Positions 30,648-40,981 of a DNA stretch of 64,000 nucleotides are shown here, piece by piece. The DNA is taken from assembly GCF_000953015.1 (NCBI RefSeq), contig NZ_LN794158.1:806001-870000 (forward strand). Reading direction: 5' to 3'. The translations under genes and the position numbers were made by a program. A model generated the notes under the pieces. It did no database searches. It was not told the origin of the DNA and saw nothing but the letters and a program-made list of their open reading frames with translations. This DNA comes from Candidatus Methylopumilus turicensis (lineage in GTDB: Bacteria; Pseudomonadota; Gammaproteobacteria; Burkholderiales; Methylophilaceae). Numbering within the stretch: the first letter of the stretch is position 1; the number at the start of each line of letters is the position of its first letter.

Positions 30648-31481
30648 ATGCTTAAAACTCGTTTAATCACCTCACTTATTTTGATCATTACAATCGGCGC
30701 AGCCTTTGTTTGTTTACCCCAACTTTACTGGGGTTTATTAATGTTGATGATTTCATTGCTGGCTAGCTGGGAATGGGCAAACATGTCGAAATTGAACAAG
30801 TCTGCCAGCATCGCGTATACCGCGTCAATCGGATTGTTTGGTCTATGGTTGTTAATTCTAAACCCACAACTTATTCAACTGATTGTGTTCTGGAGTGTTT
30901 TTGCTGCCGTGCTTTTTTGGCTGATCGTTGCACCCATTTTGCTTGGATTTAATATTTTGATTAGCAATCGTGTTGTGATGGCATTGCTTGGCTTAGTTAT
31001 CATCATTCCTTTTGCTTTGTCCATGATCGCCCTTCGAGAAATCAATCCTATTCTATTAGTGGTATTTGCAATGACCGTTTGGATTGCGGATACCGCAGCT
31101 TATTTTGCAGGGAAACGCTTTGGGAAACGCAAGCTAGCCCCATCTATCAGCCCAGGAAAAACTTGGGAAGGTGTGATGGGTGCTTTAGTAGCCACGACAG
31201 CTTTTTCATTCCTGCTGTCCTATCTAACACATCAAAGCTATTGGTTTGTGCTCGTTTTTTGGGGGGTGATGGTGTTAAGTATTTTGGGAGACCTATTTGA
31301 GTCACTGATCAAACGACAAGCGGGCGTTAAAGATAGTGGCAATCTATTGCCAGGGCATGGAGGCGTGTTAGATCGAATTGATGGCTTAACTTCTAGCCTT
31401 CCATTGGTGATGTTCTTGCTCACTTTGCCGATTTATTACAACTTATACTTGTACCTCAAGGCCGTAGTATTTAATGCCTAA
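30648..31481 (+). CDS. cdsA: Phosphatidate cytidylyltransferase
   Basis: CdsA makes CDP-diacylglycerol, the precursor of bacterial phospholipids. The 277-residue integral membrane protein has about eight transmembrane helices and the C-terminal signature in LIKRQAGVKDSGNLLPGHGG followed by DRIDGL. It overlaps dxr by 8 bp. Confidence 0.94.
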   Translation: MLKTRLITSLILIITIGAAFVCLPQLYWGLLMLMISLLASWEWANMSKLNKSASIAYTASIGLFGLWLLILNPQLIQLIVFWSVFAAVLFWLIVAPILLGFNILISNRVVMALLGLVIIIPFALSMIALREINPILLVVFAMTVWIADTAAYFAGKRFGKRKLAPSISPGKTWEGVMGALVATTAFSFLLSYLTHQSYWFVLVFWGVMVLSILGDLFESLIKRQAGVKDSGNLLPGHGGVLDRIDGLTSSLPLVMFLLTLPIYYNLYLYLKAVVFNA

Positions 31482-32661
31482 GTTGCAGCCTGTCACTATA
31501 CTGGGTGCAACTGGCACCATCGGTATCAATACCTTGGATGTTATTTCACAACATCCAAATCGATTTGCTGTCTTTGCTTTAACCGCCAATCAAAACGTTG
31601 AAGCGCTATTTAACCAATGCCTAAAATTTAAACCTAAGTATGCCGTCATGCTAGAGGAGGGTGCTGCCGAGCAGCTTGCATCTAAACTAAATCATGTAGG
31701 AAGTGCTACTGAGGTGCTTAGCGGTATGGCTTCGCTAGAACTTGTTTCAGCCCACGAAGAAGTAGATGTGGTCATGGCTGCGATTGTCGGCGCTGCGGGA
31801 TTGAAGCCTGCAATTGCAGCGGCAAAAGCAGGTAAGCGTATTTTATTGGCCAATAAAGAAACGCTTGTGATGGCAGGTAGCATTTTTATGCAGGCTGTCG
31901 CTGATGGGGGTGCAACATTACTGCCTATCGATAGCGAACATAATGCAATTTTCCAAGTAATGCCGCATGGTAAGCAGGCAAACCTAGAGCATGGTGGTGT
32001 TAAAAAGATTATCTTAACCGCCTCTGGCGGGCCATTTAGGCAAGCGAGTTACGATGCGCTTAAACAAGTCACCGTCAATCAGGCGTTAAATCATCCTAAT
32101 TGGGTAATGGGGCCCAAAATTACCATTGATTCGGCTACTCTTATGAATAAGGGCCTGGAAGTGATAGAAGCGCATTGGTTATTTAATGCATCTCCCGATC
32201 AAATTGAGGTCGTTGTGCACCCCCAAAGCGTGATTCACTCGATGGTTGAATACATAGATGGATCTGTGCTTGCGCAACTTGGAAACCCTGATATGAGAAC
32301 ACCAATTGCATACGCATTGGGCTACCCAGAGAGAATTGAGAGTGGTGTAAATTCGCTGGATTTATTTAAAATTGCACATCTTGACTTCGAGGCGCCTGAC
32401 CTTCATAAATTTCCTTGTTTGAGATTAGCTTTTGATGCGCTAAGAGTGGGAGGTAACGCAGCAGCAATTATGAACGCAGCTAATGAAGTTGCTGTTGGTG
32501 CGTTTATCAATCAAAAGATCGGCTTTACCGATATTCCAGTGCTGATCGAGTCTGTTTTAGAAAGTAGCGTTATTAAACCAGTGACTGATCTGGAAATGCT
32601 TATTTCATCCGATGATGAAGCGCGAAGTTTAGCAAATGTATGGATAGCGAAGGTCCAATGA
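31474..32661 (+). CDS. dxr: 1-deoxy-D-xylulose 5-phosphate reductoisomerase
   Basis: Dxr (IspC) commits the MEP isoprenoid pathway, which feeds UppS and ubiquinone synthesis. The 395-residue product has the NADPH-binding opening ILGATGTIGINTLDVI, LLANKETLVMAG and the metal-binding PIDSEHNAIFQ (D153, E155), then the C-terminal domain (GNPDMRTPIAYAL, NAANEVAVGAF). Its stop overlaps the rseP start (ATGA). Confidence 0.96.
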   Translation: MPKLQPVTILGATGTIGINTLDVISQHPNRFAVFALTANQNVEALFNQCLKFKPKYAVMLEEGAAEQLASKLNHVGSATEVLSGMASLELVSAHEEVDVVMAAIVGAAGLKPAIAAAKAGKRILLANKETLVMAGSIFMQAVADGGATLLPIDSEHNAIFQVMPHGKQANLEHGGVKKIILTASGGPFRQASYDALKQVTVNQALNHPNWVMGPKITIDSATLMNKGLEVIEAHWLFNASPDQIEVVVHPQSVIHSMVEYIDGSVLAQLGNPDMRTPIAYALGYPERIESGVNSLDLFKIAHLDFEAPDLHKFPCLRLAFDALRVGGNAAAIMNAANEVAVGAFINQKIGFTDIPVLIESVLESSVIKPVTDLEMLISSDDEARSLANVWIAKVQ

Positions 32662-34031
32662 TCACACTCTTATCATTCGTCTTCACTTTAGCCATCTTAA
32701 TTGCCATACATGAATATGGTCATTTTCAAATGGCGAGATGGTGTGGCGTCAAAGTACTTAAATTTTCAATTGGATTTGGCCGCCCATTCTTCACGAAAAC
32801 ATTTGGTAAAGACAAAACAGAATTTGTTCTTTCAGCGCTTCCTTTCGGTGGATTCGTCAAAATGTTAGATGAACGAGAGTTATCTGAGCATGATAAGTTG
32901 TTAATGGACTCTCATGAATTAAATAGAGCTTTCAATCGACAATCGGTTTACAAGCGCATCGCAATTGTTGCAGCGGGCCCGATAGCTAATTTACTACTTG
33001 CAGTTGTCTTGTATTGGTTGCTCATGATGCAAGGCACGATAGGGTTAAAACCGGTGCTCGCTGATGTCGCTGAAGGAAGCGCAGCAAATGCAGCTCAACT
33101 GCATCGAGAAGATCGGATCGTTAATATCGCAGGTCATGATGTTCAATTATGGCAAGATATTCAATGGATATTAATTCGCCAGGTGTTTAAATCACCAACA
33201 GTGGCTGTTCAAACGATTGATCGTCATCAACAAAAACATACCCGCTACCTAGACCTGACCGGCATTACCGAATCCGACCTAGATGCTGATTTTTTGGCAA
33301 AACTTGGACTGAAACCATCTAAACCAGTTGTTGATCCCGTCATTGGTAATCTTATTCAGAATAGCCCTGCTGAGAGGGCTGGATTGCAGACTGGCGATAA
33401 AATTTTGACTGTCGATGGGGAATTGGTTGCCGATTGGGAGTCGCTTGTAAAGATTATTCAAGATAGTCCAAACAAAAACCTAAAACTCTCAATAGAGCGA
33501 ACAAATCAACATCTAGACATTAATGTAATACCCGATGTTATTAATAAAAATGGCCATTCAATCGGTCAAGTTGGCGCAGGAGTATCAATGAATGAAAGTA
33601 TGATGAATCAATATTTGATTACCATTCATCATTCGCCGATAACGGCTCTCCTTAAAGCCGTCCAAAAAACTTACGAAACATCAGCTTTTAGCTTGAAAAT
33701 GTTAAGTAATATGTTGACTGGTGAAGTTTCGATTAAATCGATCAGTGGGCCAGTCACAATTGCAACTTACGCAGGGCAGAGCGCCAACTTAGGATTGAAT
33801 GCATTCATTGCTTTTTTGGCAGTAATTAGTATCAGTTTAGGTGTGTTAAATCTACTGCCAATCCCTGTGTTGGATGGCGGACATTTGTTGTATTATATGG
33901 TTGAAATAATAAAGGGAAGCCCCGTTTCCGACCAAGTCATGGAAATGGGTCAGCGGATTGGTTTGGCAATTCTAGGATTACTTATGGCATGCGCTTTATA
34001 TAATGATTTAAGTCGATTGATAACGGGCTAG
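32658..34031 (+). CDS. rseP: RIP metalloprotease RseP (site-2 protease)
   Basis: RseP cuts anti-sigma factors and signal peptide remnants within the inner membrane. The 457-residue product has the zinc motif HEYGH at residues 18-22 in the first transmembrane segment, the third ligand in LDGGH (aspartate 406), and two PDZ-like domains between (EGSAANAAQLHREDRIVNIAG; SPAERAGLQTGDKILTVDG). ATG at 32658 is used because it overlaps the dxr stop and starts directly in the first helix; ATG at 32640 would add six residues. Upstream of bamA as usual. Confidence 0.94.
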   Translation: MITLLSFVFTLAILIAIHEYGHFQMARWCGVKVLKFSIGFGRPFFTKTFGKDKTEFVLSALPFGGFVKMLDERELSEHDKLLMDSHELNRAFNRQSVYKRIAIVAAGPIANLLLAVVLYWLLMMQGTIGLKPVLADVAEGSAANAAQLHREDRIVNIAGHDVQLWQDIQWILIRQVFKSPTVAVQTIDRHQQKHTRYLDLTGITESDLDADFLAKLGLKPSKPVVDPVIGNLIQNSPAERAGLQTGDKILTVDGELVADWESLVKIIQDSPNKNLKLSIERTNQHLDINVIPDVINKNGHSIGQVGAGVSMNESMMNQYLITIHHSPITALLKAVQKTYETSAFSLKMLSNMLTGEVSIKSISGPVTIATYAGQSANLGLNAFIAFLAVISISLGVLNLLPIPVLDGGHLLYYMVEIIKGSPVSDQVMEMGQRIGLAILGLLMACALYNDLSRLITG

Positions 34032-34036
34032 GCCTA

Positions 34037-36360
34037 ATGATTTTTAAAGATAAATTACGTACCAAGCTCAAACAAATTCCAATTGCATTGATTGGTATTT
34101 ACGCCACTAGCGCATTTGCAATAGAACCCTTTATTGTAAAAGATATCCGTGTAGAGGGTATTCAACGCACAGAGGCTGGCACTGTGTTTAGTTATCTTCC
34201 AGTGAAAGTCGGCGAGACGATGGATGATGACAAGGCAACACAAGCCATTAAATCCCTTTACGGTACTGGTTTTTTCAAAGATGTCAGAATAGAGTCAGAT
34301 CAAGACGTCCTCGTCGTGACTATCCAAGAACGCTCTGCGATTGCACAAATTACTTTTAACGGTAACAAATCATTTCCAACAGACAAAATGAAAGAAGGGC
34401 TTAAACAAATTGGCCTTTCAGAAGGCCTCATTTTTGATAAGTCGATGCTTGATCGTGCAGAGCAAGAAATTAAACGTCAGTATTTATCGCAAGGAAAATA
34501 TGGTGCAACTGTAAAGGCCAGTGTCAGTCCATTGGAACGCAACCGTGTTGGGCTCCGATTTGAAATTGAGGAAGGCGCTGTTTCTAAAATCAGAAGTATT
34601 AACATTGTCGGTAACCAAGCATTCACCGAAGATGAGTTGCATAACAACTCAAACTAACCACACCTGATTGGTTGACTTGGTGGAATAAAAACGATCAATA
34701 CTCAAAACAAAAACTAACTGCGGATTTGGAAACATTACGTTCTTTTTACATGAATCAGGGGTACTTAGAATTCAATATTGAATCCACCCAAGTTTCCATC
34801 TCTCCAGATAAGCGCGATATTTACATTACGGCCAACATTACTGAAGGTGAAAAATACACGGTAACAGGCGTCAAAGTTGCCGGAGACACCATTATCCCAG
34901 AAGATGATTTGCGCAAGCTGATTAGTCTTGACACTGGAGACACTTTCAATCGCCAAAAAGTAACTACATCAAGTAAAGCGATGAGTGATAGGCTTGGAAA
35001 TGAAGGCTATGCATTTGCAAACGTAAATGCCGTTCCTGAAGTAGACAAGGAGAATCATACTGTTGCATTTACGTTTATGGTGGACCCTGGCCGTCGCGTT
35101 TATGTTCGCCGCATCAATCTCACGGGAAACACTAGAACACGGGATGAGGTCATCAGACGTGAAATGCGCCAGATGGAGTCCTCTTGGTATGGCGCTGACA
35201 AAATCACGCGATCTAAGCAGCGTCTAGATCGTTTGCAATACTTCTCCGACGTTAACCTTGAAACGCCAGCTGTGCCGGGTACATCTGACCAAGTGGATGT
35301 CAATGTCAAAGTGACAGAGAAATCTACTGGTAGCATCATGTTTGGTGCAGGTCTATCCAGTTACGAGGGCATCGTACTGGGCGTGACGGTTAACCAGAAC
35401 AACTTCCTTGGCACCGGCAATCGTGTAGCTGCACAAGTCAATACAGGTAAAATTAATACTGTATATTCATTATCATATACAGATCCTTACTTTACGCCAG
35501 ACGGAATCAGTCGCACCTTTAATATTTATCGTCGTGATGTCAATACTAAGAGCTTAGGGACTGGCACCTATCAAACATCTTCATATGGTGGTGGTGTATC
35601 GTTTGGTATGCCGCTAAATGAGCGTGACTCAGTTAATGCAGGTATTTCGTTTGATTACACAGATGTAATCCTAGAAGCAAATAGTCCAAAACGCTACAAG
35701 CTATATTGCGGCACTGAGGCCAGCCTCGGATGTGCTAATTATTCGTATATGTTGAATTTGGGCTGGGCTCACGATACTCGTGACAGCACACTCTTCCCTA
35801 AAGAGGGTGTTTACCAAAGAATTTTTGCGGAAATTGGTTTGCCAGGTTTAGATTTGGAATACTACAAGCTTGATTACAAGCACTCATGGTATCAGCCTAT
35901 TAATAACTTTATGACGTTTATGCTAAACGGCGAATTGGGATATGGCGATACCTACGGTTCCAAAGACTTCCCTTACTTTAAAAATTACTACGTCGGCGGT
36001 GTGAACTCCGTGCGTGGTTATGACACAAGCGCGATTGGTAAGTATGAGCCAGCAGATGGTACCAACGCTGGATTTTTCACTGGTGGTACAAAACGTATTG
36101 TTGGCAATGCTGAGATCTATTTCCCAGTGCCAGGCATGAAGGATTCTAGTCAGTTACGTTTAAGTACATTTATAGATGCTGGTAATGTTTACGCTGCCAA
36201 TCAAGATTTTAGTTTGGGAGAGTTAAGATACTCAGCAGGGGCTGGTATCAGTTGGTATTCACCATTTGGCCCAATCAAACTGGTGTTCGCAAAAGCGCTT
36301 AACCCACAATCTACGGATAGAACACAAATGATTCAATTCCAAATGGGCTCACAGTTTTAA
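34037..36360 (+). pseudogene. bamA: Outer membrane protein assembly factor BamA, frame broken by one missing base
   Basis: BamA is the essential outer-membrane barrel that folds other outer-membrane proteins. The first part (34037-34657) gives a signal peptide (cleavage after SAFA) and POTRA domains 1-2, then stops at TAA 34655-34657. The remainder (open in the other frame through 36360) gives POTRA 3-5 and the 16-strand barrel, ending in QFQMGSQF. The break is at 34645-34646: adding one base (AACAACTC to AACCAACTC) yields the expected [15 protein letters not shown] and an unbroken 774-residue BamA. The gene is essential in other Gram-negatives, so a sequencing error is likely; a real mutation or recoding is not excluded. 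Confidence 0.9.
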
Positions 36361-36388
36361 TTAGTAAAAAGATATTAGGAGATTCAAA

Positions 36389-36892
36389 TTGAGTAAATTA
36401 TTCAGTCATTTATTACTTGCTGGTTTATTTGTATTCGCTGCCAACTCTCAAGCTGTGGAGCTTAAAATTGGTTACGTACAGGTCGATAAAATCTTGCAAG
36501 AAGCACCTCAAACAGCTGAAAGCGGCAAGAAGCTTGAGAAAGAATTCAGCCCTCGCACTCAGGAGCTTGAGCGTATTCAAAAACAAATCAAAGAGATTGA
36601 ATCATCACTTGATAAAGATGCATTGACGATGTCAGATGCTGATAGAAAAAATAAAGAACGTGATGCCGCTAATCTTAAAATTGATTTTCAACGTAAACAA
36701 CGAGAGTTGCGTGAAGATGTTAACTTGCGTAAAAATGAAGAGTTAGGTGCATTACAAGATCGTATTAACAAAGCAGTTACCGCCGTATCTGAAGCTGAAG
36801 GCTATGATTTGGTTGTTTATGGCGGTGTTGCATATGCCAACAAGAAAATCGACATTACTGAAAAAGTACTGAAGTCTTTAGGAAAAAAATAA
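36389..36892 (+). CDS. skp: Periplasmic chaperone Skp (OmpH family)
   Basis: Skp holds unfolded outer-membrane proteins in the periplasm for delivery to BamA. The 167-residue product has a signal peptide (cleavage near NSQA-VELK), then the OmpH opening KIGYVQVDKILQEAP and a long charged coiled coil forming the tentacles. It starts at TTG (36389) with AGGAG at 36377-36381. Between bamA and lpxD as usual. Confidence 0.93.
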   Translation: MSKLFSHLLLAGLFVFAANSQAVELKIGYVQVDKILQEAPQTAESGKKLEKEFSPRTQELERIQKQIKEIESSLDKDALTMSDADRKNKERDAANLKIDFQRKQRELREDVNLRKNEELGALQDRINKAVTAVSEAEGYDLVVYGGVAYANKKIDITEKVLKSLGKK

Positions 36893-36921
36893 TTAACCTT
36901 ATTTGAGGTTGATATCCAAGC

Positions 36922-37953
36922 ATGTCAGTAACGCTTAAAGAGTTAGTCGATTTATTCGGTGGAAAACTAGTTGGGAAAGACACAACGATTGATTGCGTAG
37001 CATCCATTGCAAATGCGCAAGTTGGTAGCATTAGTTTTATTTCGGATTCGAAATATCGGAAAAGTCTTGCATCAACCCAAGCAAGTGCAATGATTTTATC
37101 TGAAGATGATCAATGCCACACCCAATTGCCATGTATTGTCACAGACAACCCCTATGCCTACTTTGCAAAAGTATCTTCACTTCTCAATCCTAACACTAGA
37201 ATTCCTGTTGGAGTGCATTCAAGCGTAGTGATGGGTGAAGTAACGAACATAGCGAAAACATGTGCCATCGCACCGAATGTGGTAATTGGAAACAATGTCA
37301 CACTTTCTGATGGGGTAGAAGTAGGGTCGGGATGTTTTATTGGGGACAATGTCAAGATCGGTAAAAATACCAAATTGCAACCCAATGTCACCATTTACGC
37401 AAATTGTGTGATTGGAGCGAGTTGTACTATTGCTGCTGGCGCAGTAATCGGTGCAGATGGTTTTGGTTATGCTAATCAAGATGGCATATGGGTAAAAATT
37501 CCGCAGGTGGGGCGAGTAGTGATTGCTGACCATGTAGATATTGGTGCAAACACAACGATAGACCGTGGCGCGCTTGATGATACGATTATTGAGCAAGGCG
37601 TTAAGTTAGACAATCTAATCCAAATAGGACACAACTGCGTGATTGGTGAGCACTCTGTGATTGCTGGATGTGTTGGTATTGCTGGGAGCGCTAAGATAGG
37701 AAAGCGCTGCAAGATTGGCGGTGCGGCAATGGTGTTGGGACACTTAGAGATTGCAGATGACGTCACCATATCGCCAGGAAGCATGATCACTAGATCATTG
37801 CAAAAGTCAGACACTTATACTGCGCTTATGCCGTTTCAAAAGCATGAAGACTGGTTAAAAACAGCGGCTAGCTTGCGTCATTTAACTGAAGTAACAGAAA
37901 AAATTAAAGTGCTAGAAAACACACTTGCGCAATTAAAACTAAAAAATCAATAG
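36922..37953 (+). CDS. lpxD: UDP-3-O-acyl-glucosamine N-acyltransferase LpxD
   Basis: LpxD adds the second acyl chain in lipid A synthesis. The 343-residue product has the N-terminal uridine-binding domain (residues 1-100), a left-handed beta-helix of hexapeptide repeats (about 100-300) with catalytic H237 in IQIGHNCVIG, and a C-terminal coil (KIKVLENTLAQLKLKN) that makes the trimer. Followed by fabZ, lpxA and lpxB. Confidence 0.95.
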   Translation: MSVTLKELVDLFGGKLVGKDTTIDCVASIANAQVGSISFISDSKYRKSLASTQASAMILSEDDQCHTQLPCIVTDNPYAYFAKVSSLLNPNTRIPVGVHSSVVMGEVTNIAKTCAIAPNVVIGNNVTLSDGVEVGSGCFIGDNVKIGKNTKLQPNVTIYANCVIGASCTIAAGAVIGADGFGYANQDGIWVKIPQVGRVVIADHVDIGANTTIDRGALDDTIIEQGVKLDNLIQIGHNCVIGEHSVIAGCVGIAGSAKIGKRCKIGGAAMVLGHLEIADDVTISPGSMITRSLQKSDTYTALMPFQKHEDWLKTAASLRHLTEVTEKIKVLENTLAQLKLKNQ

Positions 37954-37972
37954 TGAAAGATAAGGTAACAAA

Positions 37973-38434
37973 ATGAGTGATCACGTAAACACAAGTATGG
38001 ACATCCACGAAATACTGGATCATTTGCCTCATCGTTATCCGTTTATGTTGGTTGACCGTGTGCTGTCCTTAGAACTGGGCAAACAGATAGTTGCTGTTAA
38101 AAACGTCAGTATGAATGAGCCATTTTTTCCAGGCCATTTCCCATACCATCCAGTCATGCCTGGCGTGTTAATTGTTGAAGCAATGGCACAAGCAGCAGCA
38201 ATTCTTTCATTTAAAACAATGGGCGTAAAACCCACTCACGATGCAGTTTATTACTTTGCTGGGATTGATAATGCAAGATTCAAAAAACCCGTATCGCCGG
38301 GCGATCAAATCATTCTTAAAGTCAGCATAGAGCGTATTCTTCGTGGGATTTGGAAGTACAAAGGAATTGCGTACGTTGATGAAGCTATCGTCGCAGAGGC
38401 TGAAATGATGTGCATTCTTAAAGAAATCGAATAA
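37973..38434 (+). CDS. fabZ: 3-hydroxyacyl-ACP dehydratase FabZ
   Basis: FabZ dehydrates beta-hydroxyacyl-ACP and competes with LpxA/LpxD for hydroxyacyl-ACP, which explains its place in the lipid A cluster. The 153-residue product is a hotdog-fold enzyme with [21 protein letters not shown], giving catalytic H55 and E69. Confidence 0.96.
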   Translation: MSDHVNTSMDIHEILDHLPHRYPFMLVDRVLSLELGKQIVAVKNVSMNEPFFPGHFPYHPVMPGVLIVEAMAQAAAILSFKTMGVKPTHDAVYYFAGIDNARFKKPVSPGDQIILKVSIERILRGIWKYKGIAYVDEAIVAEAEMMCILKEIE

Positions 38435-38442
38435 GTGTCTTG

Positions 38443-39228
38443 ATGATGGCTTTTAAAAACATCCATCCAACAGCAATTGTTGATCCTAAAGCAGAACTTG
38501 CCGATGATGTAACCGTTGGTGCATTTTCAATCATTGGACCCGATGTAAAAATAGATAGTGGTACGCGAGTTGGATCTCATGTAGTCATTAACGGACACAC
38601 CAGTATTGGCAAAAAAAATGAGGTTTTTCAATTCTCATCCTTAGGTGAAGCCCCACAAGATAAGAAATATAAAGATGAACCAACCAAGCTAGAGATCGGC
38701 GACCACAATACGATTCGTGAGTTTTGTACGTTTAACCGCGGAACGGTCCAAGATAAGGGCGTGACTAAGATTGGCGATCATAATTGGATTATGGCTTATG
38801 TCCACATCGCCCATGATTGTCATGTTCATAACCACACGATTTTAGCGAACAATTCTTCATTAGCTGGTCATGTTGATATGTTTGATCATGCAATTCTTGG
38901 TGGCTTCACACTCGTTCATCAATTTTGCAAAATTGGTCAGCACGTGATTACCGCGGTAGGTTCGGTTGTTTTTAAGGATATTCCTCCCTATGTAACAGCT
39001 TCTGGCTATGATGCCAATCCACACGGCATCAATGCTGAAGGCTTAAAGCGTCGTGGCTTTTCGACTGAAAGCATTACAAACATTAAACGTGCTTACAAAA
39101 CACTTTATCGCCAGAGTTTGACGCTTGAAGAGGCTAAACAGGTACTGACGCAAGAGGCGTTAAATGCACCTGAATTAGACATCCTCGTCGCATTTTTAAA
39201 TCAATCCACTCGCGGCATTATTCGCTAA
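38443..39228 (+). CDS. lpxA: UDP-N-acetylglucosamine acyltransferase LpxA
   Basis: LpxA performs the first step of lipid A synthesis. The 261-residue product has the family opening NIHPTAIVDPKAELADDVTVG, hexapeptide repeats and the catalytic histidine in YVHIAHDCHVHNH (H124). The end is the helical KRAYKTLYRQSLTLEEAKQ. ATG at 38443 is preferred to the TTG codon just before it; ATG at 38446 is equally possible. Confidence 0.95.
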   Translation: MMAFKNIHPTAIVDPKAELADDVTVGAFSIIGPDVKIDSGTRVGSHVVINGHTSIGKKNEVFQFSSLGEAPQDKKYKDEPTKLEIGDHNTIREFCTFNRGTVQDKGVTKIGDHNWIMAYVHIAHDCHVHNHTILANNSSLAGHVDMFDHAILGGFTLVHQFCKIGQHVITAVGSVVFKDIPPYVTASGYDANPHGINAEGLKRRGFSTESITNIKRAYKTLYRQSLTLEEAKQVLTQEALNAPELDILVAFLNQSTRGIIR

Positions 39229-39243
39229 TCAGGTACGTTTAAG

Positions 39244-40397
39244 ATGGCGCTAACCATTGGTATCGTTGCAGGTGAGGCTTCTGGCGACCTGCTTGGGAGT
39301 CGCTTAATTCGCGCAATTAAAAAACATAGGCCAGATATTGAGTTTGTCGGGATTGCTGGGCCTAAAATGATGTCCGAAGGTGCTAAGTCGCTTTACCCAA
39401 TGGGAAAACTCTCCCTCCATGGTTATGGTTTTGATGTTTTAAAACAAATACCGAGTTTGTTTAGCATGCGTAAACAACTTGGGAATCATTTTATTGAGAA
39501 TCCGCCAAAAGTCTTTATTGGCATTGATGCGCCTGACTTTAATTTTTCATTAGAAAAAAGATTAAAAGATCATGGCATCACGACAATCCATTACGTCAGT
39601 CCATCGATCTGGGCTTGGCGAAAAGGACGCATGGGAAAAATAAAACGTGCGGTGAATCATATACTCACTTTATTCCCATTTGAGCCCGCCTTGTATGAGG
39701 CTGCGAATGTCAAAGCTACTTATGTGGGACACCCTTTGGCCGATAGATACCCCTTAATCCAAATGTCCAGGAAGCCAGGGAAGCTTTAAATCTCACAAAA
39801 CATCCACTGATTATTGCGATGTTACCTGGCAGCAGGGTAGGTGAAGTCACACAACTGGCAAGCCTATTTGTAAAGACAGCCCAAACCATTATTCAAACTC
39901 AGCCTGATGCCTTATTTTTAGTGCCGCTCATTACGCGAGAAACGCGAATCATATTTGAACAAGCTATTTATGATGGTTTTAAAGAAAATCCAGCGTCACC
40001 GCAAGCCAACATTAAAATATTGTTTGGCCATGCGCACATGGCCATGCAAGCCGCTGATCTTGTGGTCGTTGCTTCGGGCACCGCCACATTAGAAGCGGCA
40101 CTATTAAAGCGCCCGATGGTAATTACTTATCGGATGCCATGGTTAAGTTGGCAGATTCTAAAGCGGTTGAACTATTTACCTTACGTAGGCTTACCGAACA
40201 TTCTGGCAGGACGTTTTATTGTGCCTGAGTTGCTTCAAGATGACGCTAGCCCAGATAAATTATCACAAACCATCCTTAATATGGTGCAAGACAAATCGAA
40301 GCTCAATGAAATTAATATTGAATTCACTAAAATGCATAAGCTTCTTAGTCAACATAATGAAGATAAAGCAGCTGAAGCAGTATTGGCTTACCTTTGA
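39244..40397 (+). pseudogene. lpxB: Lipid-A-disaccharide synthase LpxB, frame broken by one missing base
   Basis: LpxB joins UDP-diacylglucosamine and lipid X. The first part (39244-39789) has the normal opening IGIVAGEASGDLLGSRLI and IHYVSPSIWAWRKGR but stops at TAA 39787-39789. The C-terminal half continues in another frame with the GT19 motif MLPGSRVGEV and ends at 40397. Adding one A within 39756-39757 (TTAATCC to TTAAATCC) restores PLNPNVQEAREALNLTKHPL and a 384-residue LpxB, the usual length. The gene is normally essential in lipid A-producing bacteria, so a base-calling error is the likeliest cause. As given, neither half would be active. Confidence 0.9.
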
Positions 40398-40981
40398 TGA
40401 CAAGTCATTTAATTTGTGGCGTTGATGAAGCCGGCAGAGGTCCTTTGGCCGGCGCTGTCTTTGCTGCTGCAGTGATTCTCGACCCCGCCAATCCAATCGA
40501 GGGATTGGCTGATTCCAAAAAGCTCTCTGAAAAGAAGCGTGATGCCCTTGCTATTGAAATCAAATCTAAAGCATTAGCGTGGGCGATTGCGAGCAGCAGT
40601 GTGGAAGAAATTGATGAGATCAATATTCTCCAGGCAAGTTTATTGGCAATGAAGCGATCTATTGAAGCCCTCAGCCTTGTGCCAAACGAAGTCCTCATTG
40701 ACGGCTTGCATTGTCCTAAGCTCTCTCTTCCAATGCGCGCCATTGTTCAAGGCGATAGTAAGGAAGCTTGTATTTCAGCCTCTTCAATTTTGGCTAAAAC
40801 AGCAAGAGATGCAAATTTGTATGACCTTGATAAGCTTTACCCCGCTTATGGATTTGCAAAACACAAAGGCTATCCAACCCCTCTACATTTACAAATGCTT
40901 GAAGAGCATGGTGTGTTAACAATTCATCGAAAAAGCTATGCGCCAGTCAACAAAATACTGAATCTTAAAAAGGGGAAATAA
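40397..40981 (+). CDS. rnhB: Ribonuclease HII
   Basis: RNase HII nicks DNA at embedded ribonucleotides and removes RNA primers. The 194-residue product has the motif [13 protein letters not shown] (catalytic D10, E11) with further acidic residues in LIDGLHCP and [17 protein letters not shown] at 40397 shares a base with the lpxB stop (TGATG). The TTG one codon before is less likely. Last gene of the lipid A block. Confidence 0.94.
   Translation: MTSHLICGVDEAGRGPLAGAVFAAAVILDPANPIEGLADSKKLSEKKRDALAIEIKSKALAWAIASSSVEEIDEINILQASLLAMKRSIEALSLVPNEVLIDGLHCPKLSLPMRAIVQGDSKEACISASSILAKTARDANLYDLDKLYPAYGFAKHKGYPTPLHLQMLEEHGVLTIHRKSYAPVNKILNLKKGK

Noticed and set aside
34640-34660. Programmed -1 frameshift in bamA
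   Set aside because: No slippery heptamer of the X XXY YYZ type and no clear stimulatory hairpin are visible at the break, and bamA is not known to use recoding. A missing base explains it better, though this is not proven.
40394-40399. TTG codon as rnhB start
   Set aside because: The ATG directly after it makes a TGATG junction with lpxB and is the likelier start.
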